Position numbers and translations under genes: made by a program. From Bacillota bacterium (GTDB lineage Bacteria; Bacillota_I; Bacilli_A; RFN20; CAG-826): DNA of 64,000 nucleotides. This document shows, in pieces, positions 9,289-16,682 of this stretch; position 1 is the first letter of the stretch, and the number at the start of each line of letters is the position of its first letter. Below the pieces are notes generated by a model. The model saw only the letters and a list, made by a program, of their open reading frames with translations. It had not been told where the DNA came from and ran no database searches. The stretch is taken from assembly GCA_023393065.1 (NCBI GenBank), contig JAEWMX010000006.1, positions 102,550 to 166,549 of the forward strand, written 5' to 3'.

Positions 9289-9304
9289 GTTAACCAAGGT
9301 TTAC
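9289..9304. promoter_or_regulatory. putative DtxR-family operator
   Basis: Inverted repeat GTTAACC-AA-GGTTTAC (6 of 7 arm positions match) between the divergent regulator and feoA, just upstream of the feoA -35 box. It resembles MntR/DtxR boxes in being an A/T-rich palindrome with AACC/GGTT arms. Binding is inferred from position only. Confidence 0.4.
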
Positions 9305-9312
9305 AATTCAGG

Positions 9313-9341
9313 TTGACTTAGCCATTTTGGCAACTTAATAT
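9313..9341 (+). promoter_or_regulatory. feo operon promoter
   Basis: TTGACT (9313-9318), 17-bp spacer, TAATAT (9336-9341). The start codon of feoA is 33 nt further on. Confidence 0.6.
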
Positions 9342-9374
9342 ATATGCAGCCATTAATCATGGTCGAGAAATCCA

Positions 9375-9665
9375 ATGCAAGCACAAAATAGACATCGTCA
9401 CGGACAGAGAATGCGCCTCCAAGTTGGTCAGGAAGGTCATTTAAGCGACCTTGAGCGAGGCCAAAAAGCGATTGTTCTCGACTTTCATAACGACAACGCC
9501 GTCTTGCGTCGGCGTTTGCTTGATATGGGAATTACCAAAGGCGTTGAAATCGAAATCAAAAAGATTGCTCCTCTTGGTGATCCTGTCGACATTCGCCTCC
9601 GTGGCTACGAGTTGTGCATACGCCGTAAGGACATGCGCTCAATCGATATAAAGGTAGTGGAATAG
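9375..9665 (+). CDS. feoA: ferrous iron transport protein A
   Basis: A 96-residue SH3-like FeoA. The core begins about residue 13 (LQVGQEGHLSDLERGQKA) and carries RRRLLDMGITKGVEIEI and DPVDIRLRGYELCIRRKD, the usual FeoA signature. The N-terminal 11 residues are His/Arg-rich; an ATG at 9411 could start a more standard-length protein. FeoA works with FeoB in Fe(II) import. It ends two bases before feoB. Confidence 0.9.
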   Translation: MQAQNRHRHGQRMRLQVGQEGHLSDLERGQKAIVLDFHNDNAVLRRRLLDMGITKGVEIEIKKIAPLGDPVDIRLRGYELCIRRKDMRSIDIKVVE

Positions 9666-9667
9666 CA

Positions 9668-11698
9668 ATGAAAGTAGCATTGGTAGGAAACCAAAACTCA
9701 GGTAAGACTACCCTGTTTAATACATTGACGGGATCTAATCAAAAAGTTGGCAACTGGCCGGGTGTCACGATTGAGCGAAAAGAAGGCACGATAATCGATA
9801 CTAATATCGAAATTATCGATTTACCTGGCGTTTATTCTCTCTCGCCTTATTCGTCGGAAGAGGAAATATCTCGCCAATTTGTCATGGAAGAAAAGCCCGA
9901 TCTCATCATCAACATCATCGATGCCACCAGCCTTGAAAGAAGCCTCTATCTAACCACTCAACTCTTAGAACTCGATATTGATGTCGTCATCGCATTAAAT
10001 ATGGCCGATGTTTTAGAAAAAAGCGGCATAACCGTCGATGTCGAGAAACTGTCAAAGCGCCTAAACACGACCATTGTCTCAATCTCGGCGAAAAAGAATC
10101 TCGGAATTAAACAATTGATTTCCGTCGTCAAGTCCGGAGAATATAAAAAGAATCACCAAGATTATATCTATGATGAAGAAATTGAAAATGTAATCTCAAA
10201 TATAGCGAGGTTAATCAGTGTCGGTCATAAACGATTTGCGGCCGTCAAGATCATTGAACGAGACCGCGATTATCGCCCTCTTTTAACTGACGAAATAAAT
10301 GCGCAAATCGAGATATTGGAATATAACTACAATATGGATAGCGAACAGCTGATTGCCGATCAGCGCTATCGGCACATCGTCCGCATTAAAAAGGAATGTT
10401 CGACTCAAGAAGAAAAAGGCGATACGATCACTGATAAATTAGATCGCATCTTTTTGCACAAAATTTTTGGTCTCCCAATCTTCGCTTTAATCATGGGCAT
10501 TGTCTATTTTCTTTCGGTTGGCCTTATCGGAGGCTTGACCGTCGACTTTGTCGGAGCCTTATTTGATGGTTCAGAAACAATAAATGTTTTGGGGCGCGAG
10601 ATGACGTTTGTCATAGCCGGTCTTGGTCCGACGCTGAGTGGTTGGTTGACGAGCATTGGTGCAAGTCCGTGGTCCGTTTCGCTCGTCGTCGACGGAATTA
10701 TCGCCGGGTTTGGAGCGGTGAGCAGCTTTCTCCCACAACTCATCATTTTATTTCTGTGTCTCGCCCTGCTTGAAACGACAGGCTACATGTCGCGCATCTC
10801 TTTCTTTCTCGATCGCATCTTTAAGCGCTTCGGATTAAGTGGAAAATCACTCATCCCCTTTATCGTCGGAAGCGGGTGTAGCGTTCCGGGTATCATGGCT
10901 TCTCGAACCGTAGAAAGCGAAGAAGAGCGGAAGATGACGGTCATGCTCACACCATTTGTGCCTTGCTCAGCAAAACTTCCCATCATCGCTCTTTTCGCCG
11001 GATATTTCTTTTCCTCTCTTGCTTGGCTCGTGACTCTGACCCTCTATTTTATGGCGATTGCCGTCATTCTCCTTTCAGCGCTTATCTTAAAAAAATTCAT
11101 CTATAAAGGGGCCACTTCTTCATATTTGTCGGAACTGCCAAATTACCACGCGCCGAGCGCCTTATATGTTTTTCGCGATGTCTTTGATAAAACTTGGTCG
11201 TTTATTAAAAGGGCCGGAACGGTTATTGTGCTCTGCTCGGTGGCTGTCTGGTTTTTAGCCTCTTTCACCTGGTCGTTCAATTACATCGATGGTGTCAATT
11301 ATCATATCGAAAATAGCATTTTAGCTGGAATCGGTAATGCTTTTGCTTGGATTTTCTATCCGATGCTCGGCGGAACTTGGTCGTGGGGCGCTACCGTATC
11401 GGCCATTCAAGGACTGATTGCCAAGGAACAAGTTGTCAGCTCGCTTGAGGTTATTGCCGGTCTCGAAGGTGGAGGCTCAACGGTTTTTGAAAGCGGCATC
11501 TTCTCCTTCTTTAATAGCTGGAATGCCTATGCTTATATGATTTTTAATTTATTCAGCGCACCTTGTTTCGCGGCAATCGGCGCGATGCGCAAAGAACTAG
11601 GATCGACCAAAGGCATGTTCAAAGCCGTCTTCTTTCAGACTGGCATCGCCTGGGTTCTCGCCACTTTCGTCGGTATGATCGGATGGCTTATCGTATGA
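9668..11698 (+). CDS. feoB: ferrous iron transporter B
   Basis: A 676-residue Fe(II) permease. The N-terminal G domain has G1 GNQNSGKT (7-14), G3 DLPG and G4 NMAD. The membrane part begins near residue 265 and contains the two Gate motifs (SGCSVPGIMASRTV and the FVPCSAKLPI segment) typical of FeoB. Length is normal. It lies between feoA and a FeoB-associated protein whose start overlaps its stop (ATGA). Confidence 0.96.
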   Translation: MKVALVGNQNSGKTTLFNTLTGSNQKVGNWPGVTIERKEGTIIDTNIEIIDLPGVYSLSPYSSEEEISRQFVMEEKPDLIINIIDATSLERSLYLTTQLLELDIDVVIALNMADVLEKSGITVDVEKLSKRLNTTIVSISAKKNLGIKQLISVVKSGEYKKNHQDYIYDEEIENVISNIARLISVGHKRFAAVKIIERDRDYRPLLTDEINAQIEILEYNYNMDSEQLIADQRYRHIVRIKKECSTQEEKGDTITDKLDRIFLHKIFGLPIFALIMGIVYFLSVGLIGGLTVDFVGALFDGSETINVLGREMTFVIAGLGPTLSGWLTSIGASPWSVSLVVDGIIAGFGAVSSFLPQLIILFLCLALLETTGYMSRISFFLDRIFKRFGLSGKSLIPFIVGSGCSVPGIMASRTVESEEERKMTVMLTPFVPCSAKLPIIALFAGYFFSSLAWLVTLTLYFMAIAVILLSALILKKFIYKGATSSYLSELPNYHAPSALYVFRDVFDKTWSFIKRAGTVIVLCSVAVWFLASFTWSFNYIDGVNYHIENSILAGIGNAFAWIFYPMLGGTWSWGATVSAIQGLIAKEQVVSSLEVIAGLEGGGSTVFESGIFSFFNSWNAYAYMIFNLFSAPCFAAIGAMRKELGSTKGMFKAVFFQTGIAWVLATFVGMIGWLIV

Positions 11699-11877
11699 CC
11701 TGGGTAGATGGTGTCATCCTTGGAATAGTTGTCATCCTGATAGGCTTGATAATCTATTTCGGCTTTGTCAGAAATCGCGAAAAGGGCGGATGTCGCAACT
11801 GCCCTGAGGCTAACGGTGTCAAGGCGAATCGCTTGCTTAAAGATTACAAAAGAAAATTTGACAAGAAAAGAAAATAA
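11695..11877 (+). CDS. FeoB-associated Cys-rich membrane protein
   Basis: A 60-residue protein: one transmembrane helix (about 5-27) followed by a short cytosolic tail with GGCRNCPEANG and many Lys/Arg. This layout matches the FeoB-associated Cys-rich family, found downstream of feoB in Firmicutes. ATG 11695 overlaps the feoB stop as ATGA. A role in delivering or sensing Fe(II) at FeoB is proposed for the family but not proven. Confidence 0.8.
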   Translation: MTWVDGVILGIVVILIGLIIYFGFVRNREKGGCRNCPEANGVKANRLLKDYKRKFDKKRK

Positions 11878-11886
11878 CGAGAACGG

Positions 11887-11910
11887 ATGGAGATATTCTC
11901 CATTTTTCTT
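11887..11910 (+). terminator. feo operon terminator
   Basis: Perfect 7-bp stem ATGGAGA-TAT-TCTCCAT followed by five T, ten bases after the last feo gene. Confidence 0.8.
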
Positions 11911-11943
11911 TATGGTCTCGATGTAATACAATGATAGAGAAAT

Positions 11944-12807
11944 ATGAAAATTAACAGTGTTGCATTAGTCTTACAAGGTGGCGCCGTGCGCGGAGCTTTT
12001 ACCGCCGGCGTCCTCGATGTTTTTATGGAAAACGACATCTATTTTCAATATGTTGTCGGCGTATCTGCGGGCGCTTTAATCTCGCTAAGTTATCTCTCAA
12101 AGCAAATCGGTCGTTCTCGCGCGGTCGTCGTCGACTATATGTCCGATAAAAAATTTGTCAATCCACGCTTTCTTCTGACCAAAAAATCACTTTTCGATTT
12201 TGATTATTTGTTTGGCGAGATGGCCACGAAAATTTTGCCTTTCGACCGCGAAACATATAACAATAGTTCGATTAGATTTATCGTCGGAACGACTTCTTGC
12301 TTGACCGGTCGCCCCCTCTACTATGAAAAGGGTATATCGTCAGACTTTTTTAAAGCGATTGCCGCTTCATCCTCACTCCCGTTCTTTAGCGCCCCGGTAA
12401 TGGTGGGAGATGAACCATGTCTCGATGGGGGAATTGCCACACCAATCCCCTTTCAAAAGGCCCTTGATGACGGCTATCAAAAGATGATTGTCATTACCAC
12501 TCGCGATAAAGAATATCGCAAAGATCTCAACAAGCCGCAGCACAAAAATGGTTTAAAAGCTCTCTATGGCAAATATCCAAACTTTATTCAAACGGCCCTC
12601 GACTATCCTCGCCGCTATAACGAAGACGCAGCAAAACTCGAAGACTTAGAAAATAGAGGGCTGGCCTTTATAATCAGGCCCAGAAACCCCATCACTCTCA
12701 AGCGAACGGAAAAAGACAAAGCAGAGTTGCAAAAAGTGTATGAACGCGGGCGAGCCGCCGCCACCGAACTCCTCCCGAAAATGATGGAATATATAAAAAA
12801 TGAATAA
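11944..12807 (+). CDS. patatin-like phospholipase
   Basis: A 287-residue patatin-family hydrolase. The oxyanion-hole segment GGAVRGAFTAGVLD (residues 11-24) is followed by the GVSAGA nucleophile elbow with the catalytic Ser and by the DGG of the Ser-Asp dyad (CLDGGIA). This is the RssA/YjjU-like bacterial branch, expected to hydrolyse acyl esters. There is no signal peptide. No clear Shine-Dalgarno precedes the ATG; a TACAAT ends 11 nt upstream. It overlaps the next gene by 8 nt. Confidence 0.88.
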   Translation: MKINSVALVLQGGAVRGAFTAGVLDVFMENDIYFQYVVGVSAGALISLSYLSKQIGRSRAVVVDYMSDKKFVNPRFLLTKKSLFDFDYLFGEMATKILPFDRETYNNSSIRFIVGTTSCLTGRPLYYEKGISSDFFKAIAASSSLPFFSAPVMVGDEPCLDGGIATPIPFQKALDDGYQKMIVITTRDKEYRKDLNKPQHKNGLKALYGKYPNFIQTALDYPRRYNEDAAKLEDLENRGLAFIIRPRNPITLKRTEKDKAELQKVYERGRAAATELLPKMMEYIKNE

Positions 12808-13735
12808 AAACGATAAGAGCCGCCCGTTGACAAAGCGACATGAAGTCGACCCCAAAAACATCAAAGAGTTTGTAGTGAAAGAACCTTGTGAACTCTTATC
12901 TTTTCTTTTAGAAAAACTGCCGGCGCTTTCGCGAAATAATGTCAAGAGGCTGTTGGCTAATCATCAAGTTGCTGTCGACGGCGCCCCAATCAGCCAATTT
13001 AATTTTCTCTTAGCCAAAGAAGATATTGTCATCGTTTCTAACAATCGCATCGCCGCAAAAAAAAGAGAAAATCTCCCGATTATTTTTGAAGATGAAGAGT
13101 TCATCGTCATCGATAAGCCATCAGGCCTTTTAAGCGTTGCTAGCGATAAGATCAAAGGTCGTACTGCTTATCGCATGCTCATGGATTACGTTCAGCAAAA
13201 AGATAAGCACAACCGCATCTATGTCGTTCATCGGCTCGACGAAGACACTTCGGGTGTGATGATGGTGGCCAAAAACAGTATGATTCGCGATGCTTTGCAA
13301 AAGAGTTGGTCTAACATCGTTACCTCGCGCGGTTACTACGCGATAGTCGAAGGCGCTCTTGAAAAGAAAGAAGACACCCTCCATCACTATCTAGCCGAAA
13401 ACAACCTGAATCTCATGTATGTGACACCGAATAAAAAAATGGGCAAGGAGTGTATTACTCGCTATAAAGTCATTTCCGAAAATAAAGACTATTCACTGCT
13501 TGATGTTCATATATCTTCCGGCCGCAAAAATCAAATTCGCGTTCAACTTGGCCACATCGGCCATCATGTTATCGGCGACGATAAATACGGTGAACCAGCC
13601 GACCCTTTAAAACGCTTAGGATTGCATGCCTATGAACTGGCGTTTATTCATCCGGTTAAGAAAAAGGAATTCAAATTCGTCTCGCAAATGCCTAGCGAAT
13701 TCAAGGCTCTGTTTTTTGCAAAGAAAATTAAATAA
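12800..13735 (+). CDS. RluA-family pseudouridine synthase
   Basis: A 311-residue rRNA/tRNA pseudouridine synthase. An N-terminal S4-like domain (about 20-85) precedes the catalytic domain with VVHRLDEDTSG, in which the Asp after RL is the nucleophile, and SSGRKNQIRVQL. The combination is typical of RluD/RluA proteins; the target uridine is not deducible. The start overlaps the patatin gene by 8 nt, implying translational coupling. Confidence 0.92.
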   Translation: MNKNDKSRPLTKRHEVDPKNIKEFVVKEPCELLSFLLEKLPALSRNNVKRLLANHQVAVDGAPISQFNFLLAKEDIVIVSNNRIAAKKRENLPIIFEDEEFIVIDKPSGLLSVASDKIKGRTAYRMLMDYVQQKDKHNRIYVVHRLDEDTSGVMMVAKNSMIRDALQKSWSNIVTSRGYYAIVEGALEKKEDTLHHYLAENNLNLMYVTPNKKMGKECITRYKVISENKDYSLLDVHISSGRKNQIRVQLGHIGHHVIGDDKYGEPADPLKRLGLHAYELAFIHPVKKKEFKFVSQMPSEFKALFFAKKIK

Positions 13736-13776
13736 CGAACTTTTGCAGTGTTATTTTATGCTATTCTCGATATCGT

Positions 13777-13805
13777 TTGACCTTAAATAGTTATCAAGTT
13801 AAGAT
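13777..13805 (+). promoter_or_regulatory. promoter of DUF1538-PII operon
   Basis: TTGACC (13777-13782), 17-bp spacer, TAAGAT (13800-13805), with the ATG about 30 nt downstream. Confidence 0.55.
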
Positions 13806-13835
13806 AAATACTTAAGGGAAGATAAATATATATTT

Positions 13836-15383
13836 ATGTCTTTTAGTTGGCTCAACAAATTTAAATCGGCGCTGATTTCGACTATGCCCATGGTCGCGAT
13901 TGTTTTGATCATCCATTTCTCGGGTTTGGCAACAATTGATGACACCAAAGATATTGTTATTTTCTCCGTTTCCGCCTTTTTAATTGCCATTGGAATGGGC
14001 CTTTTTACGATTGGGACTGATTTGGCAATGTCGCCGATTGGCGAATATATCGGTGCATCCATCACGAGCCAAAGAAAAATAGGCTTGATGGTTTTTCTCT
14101 TCTTTTTGCTCGGCGCCTTCATCGTGATCGCCGAACCTGATTTGCGCGTTCTCGTCGGGCAAGTTCCTCTCGGTCCTCAATGGCTTCCCTTTATAAGCAA
14201 CGAATGGCTCGTAATAGTTATGATTGGTGTCGGCTTTGGGGCCTTGATGGTCATTGGAATTATCCGTATTCTCTTTCAAAAAAGCCTCGTTATCTGGCTC
14301 GCTATTTTCTATGGACTATTATTTGCTCTCGCCATTGGCATTAACTATGTTAACCCCTCTTTCATCCCTTTCGCCTTTGATAGCGGCGGAGCCTCGGCGG
14401 GCACAATTACCGTTCCCTTCATCTTGGCCCTCGGCATCGGTATTGCGACGACGCGTTCCGGCAAAAAAACTGATGAAGACTCATTTGGCCTAATTGCTAT
14501 CACATCTATCGGCCCCGTCTTAATTGTGATGATCATGTCATTTTTTGTTGATGATATTCCCTTTACCTACGTGCCTGAAGCAAATCAGTCTTTGGCTGCG
14601 ATTCTCGGTACGAGCGCTTTAAACGTCGCCATCGCCATTTTGCCAATTACGGCCTTCTTCTTCATCTATCAAGCGATTGCGATTCGTCTGCCGATGAAGG
14701 TTCTAATTCGTATTATCTCGGGCTTAGTCTACACATATGTGGGCTTGGTTGTTTTCCTAACGGCTGTAAATATCGGCTTTTTACCAATCAGTCGTATCAT
14801 CGGCAGTAAAATTGCCTCTGAAGGCTCAGGTCTAGTCATCGTCTTTGGTGCGATTATCGGCATGGCCGCCGTTCTTCTTGAGCCGGCCATTCACGTGTTG
14901 GTTTCACAAGTTGAAAACATTACGGAAGGCACAATCGGAAAGGGCGCGGTTTTGGCGGCAATTGCGATTGGCGCGGGAATCGCTATGTCTCTTGCGATGA
15001 TGCGGCTTGTTCTCGGCATCACGATTTTGTGGTTTGTAATCGGGGGGTATGTTATCGCCCTCCTGCTAGCTTTTTTCGTCCCGAAGATTTATTCGGCGAT
15101 GGCATTTGATGCTGGTCGCATCACGAGCGGACCAATGAATTCATCGTTTGTCTTGCCCTTTGCTATCGGAGCCGCCATCACCTTTTATCAAAGTGATGGA
15201 CAAGATATAATGACATATGCCTTTGGCGTAAATGCTCTAGTGACGATGGTGCCGATCATCACAATTCAAGCTCTTGGCCTCTATGTGACCTATCAGGAGC
15301 AGCGACGCATCAAACTCGCAGGCGTTCGCTTTGTTGAAGAAAACGACGATCAAATTATATATTTGCTAGAGGATGAGCAATGA
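13836..15383 (+). CDS. DUF1538 membrane protein, putative transporter
   Basis: A 515-residue polytopic membrane protein with about 12 hydrophobic segments and two homologous halves. Each half carries the DUF1538 signature, a Gly-rich re-entrant-looking segment before a membrane helix: FDSGGASAGTITVPFILALG near residue 180 and FDAGRITSGPMNSSFVLPFA near 425. The inverted-repeat-like layout suggests a secondary transporter or channel; no substrate is known. Its last codons overlap the first of two PII-like genes (ATGA), so the three are one operon and the PII proteins probably gate it. Confidence 0.8.
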   Translation: MSFSWLNKFKSALISTMPMVAIVLIIHFSGLATIDDTKDIVIFSVSAFLIAIGMGLFTIGTDLAMSPIGEYIGASITSQRKIGLMVFLFFLLGAFIVIAEPDLRVLVGQVPLGPQWLPFISNEWLVIVMIGVGFGALMVIGIIRILFQKSLVIWLAIFYGLLFALAIGINYVNPSFIPFAFDSGGASAGTITVPFILALGIGIATTRSGKKTDEDSFGLIAITSIGPVLIVMIMSFFVDDIPFTYVPEANQSLAAILGTSALNVAIAILPITAFFFIYQAIAIRLPMKVLIRIISGLVYTYVGLVVFLTAVNIGFLPISRIIGSKIASEGSGLVIVFGAIIGMAAVLLEPAIHVLVSQVENITEGTIGKGAVLAAIAIGAGIAMSLAMMRLVLGITILWFVIGGYVIALLLAFFVPKIYSAMAFDAGRITSGPMNSSFVLPFAIGAAITFYQSDGQDIMTYAFGVNALVTMVPIITIQALGLYVTYQEQRRIKLAGVRFVEENDDQIIYLLEDEQ

Positions 15384-15790
15384 AAATGGCGAAAGTAGAA
15401 ACAAGCGCTACCGCAGTAGAAAAGCAAATGGCAGAAACAAAAGCCCCAAGTCAGCCCAATCCCGTCTCGCGGCTTAAGTTTTTTGTGACGATTGTCGATC
15501 ACAATCACCACAAAGAAGTGCTTAAAATTTTGAGAACCCACGAGAGCGGATTGGGATTTATTACTCATGGAAGAGGAACCGGCACCAAAGAAATTTATGA
15601 TCTTTTAGGCTTGAGCGATGTGCGCAAAGATATAATCTTTGCTGTCATTAGATCCGATCAGATCGATAATGTCAAAAAAGAAGTCGCTTCTTATTTTAAA
15701 AAAGAAAGCCGAGGGATTGCCTTTGCCATCGATATCTCCTCGGTAATCGGAACATCGATTTATAAATATTTATCAAATACGCGAGTCTAA
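15380..15790 (+). CDS. PII-like signalling protein, DUF1538-associated (1)
   Basis: A 136-residue protein. A low-complexity N-terminal tail of about 30 residues precedes a PII-like ferredoxin fold: strand RLKFFVTIVD, a helix, then GLGFITHGRGTG (HGRGTG at 63-68) where the T-loop region begins, and RGIAFAIDISSVIG at the C-terminus, equivalent to the B-loop strand of GlnB. The canonical T-loop Tyr and GDGKIF motif are absent. The start overlaps the DUF1538 stop. Likely a trimeric effector-binding regulator of the transporter. Confidence 0.7.
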   Translation: MKMAKVETSATAVEKQMAETKAPSQPNPVSRLKFFVTIVDHNHHKEVLKILRTHESGLGFITHGRGTGTKEIYDLLGLSDVRKDIIFAVIRSDQIDNVKKEVASYFKKESRGIAFAIDISSVIGTSIYKYLSNTRV

Positions 15791-15801
15791 GGAGAAATGT
15801 C

Positions 15802-16104
15802 ATGGAAAAACACGAACTAATCATCTGCATTGTCAACAACGGTTTCACCGATTTAGTCATGGATGCCGCTCGTAAAGAAGGGGCCCGCGGAGGCACGATT
15901 TTTCATGGTCGCGGCACTGGAAATCCGGACATGGAGAAGTTCTTTGGATTTTCAATTTCCCCAGAAAAAGAAATCATCATCATCCTCGTCGAAGAAACGA
16001 TTAAAGATGCGGTGTTAAAAGCTATCAACAAAGCTGCCGGTCTTGAAACGAATGGTAAAGGCATCGCCTTTTCAATGCCGGTAAGCGATACTGTTGGCAT
16101 CTGA
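15802..16104 (+). CDS. PII-like signalling protein, DUF1538-associated (2)
   Basis: A 100-residue PII-like protein without the N-terminal tail of its neighbour. It shares HGRGTG (residues 35-40) and ends NGKGIAFSMPVSD, closely matching the GDGKIFVxPVxD strand of classical PII proteins, so nucleotide binding is plausible. AAGGAG lies before the ATG, 11 nt after the upstream gene. With its sibling it could form a heterotrimer or two sensors with different ligands. Confidence 0.75.
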   Translation: MEKHELIICIVNNGFTDLVMDAARKEGARGGTIFHGRGTGNPDMEKFFGFSISPEKEIIIILVEETIKDAVLKAINKAAGLETNGKGIAFSMPVSDTVGI

Positions 16105-16109
16105 TAGTC

Positions 16110-16625
16110 TTAAATAATTCTCGTCTTTATTCCGGGCCTGACCTTAACGGGGAGGTCCTTTTCTTTCGGGTGGCCGACGACGACCGCCGACATCACGCGA
16201 TAGTCCTCGGCCAGTTCAAGGTCGCGAAGGAGTTGGGGCTGGACATTAATGATTTCTGAAATCGTATAGAGAAAACAAGATCCGAGTCCGAGATGAGCGG
16301 CGGCCAACATCACATTTTCAATTACGCAGCCCGTATCGCAGCCATCGAGTCTTTCGCGGTTTGGCTTACCGGTCACAAAAATGACGAGAGGGGCGTGGAA
16401 AAACGGATGCTTAGTCAATATTCCTAAATCGGTTACTTGCTTTGCAAAAGCATCGATTTTCTCCTGATTGTTTATGACTAATAATTCATAGCGGTTATAG
16501 GCCGCTCTTCCGATTGGAGCATTATATGCTGCCTCGAGAATGATTTTATAATGCTCAGCGCTGATTGGCTGTTCGCTGAAATCGCGAACCGACTGCCGTT
16601 TCTTCATCGTCTCGATAATATCCAT
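16110..16625 (-). CDS. nitroreductase-family FMN oxidoreductase
   Basis: A 171-residue nitroreductase-like protein. It begins IIETMKKRQSVRDFS, the family signature with RxSxRxF that contacts FMN, and has the AAHLGLGSCFLY segment of the dimer core. It is short for the family, near the small FMN-dependent type. Substrate unknown. It converges with the PII-like gene with only 5 nt between them. Confidence 0.85.
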   Translation of the reverse strand: MDIIETMKKRQSVRDFSEQPISAEHYKIILEAAYNAPIGRAAYNRYELLVINNQEKIDAFAKQVTDLGILTKHPFFHAPLVIFVTGKPNRERLDGCDTGCVIENVMLAAAHLGLGSCFLYTISEIINVQPQLLRDLELAEDYRVMSAVVVGHPKEKDLPVKVRPGIKTRII

Positions 16626-16667
16626 GTTTCGTCTCCTATTCTTCTTTTATGGTAACATATGTTATTG

Positions 16668-16676
16668 TGTTAGAAT
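16668..16676 (+). promoter_or_regulatory. extended -10 promoter, leaderless
   Basis: TG-t-TAGAAT, an extended -10 element, ends 6 nt before the ATG at 16683. No Shine-Dalgarno. Confidence 0.5.
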
Positions 16677-16682
16677 AATTTT

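Noticed and set aside
11563..11694. Longer N-terminus for the FeoB-associated protein
   Set aside because: It would overlap feoB by 135 nt; the ATGA start at 11695 matches the family length.
13130..13387. Antisense open frame in the pseudouridine synthase gene
   Set aside because: Shadow of a conserved coding frame; no initiation signals.
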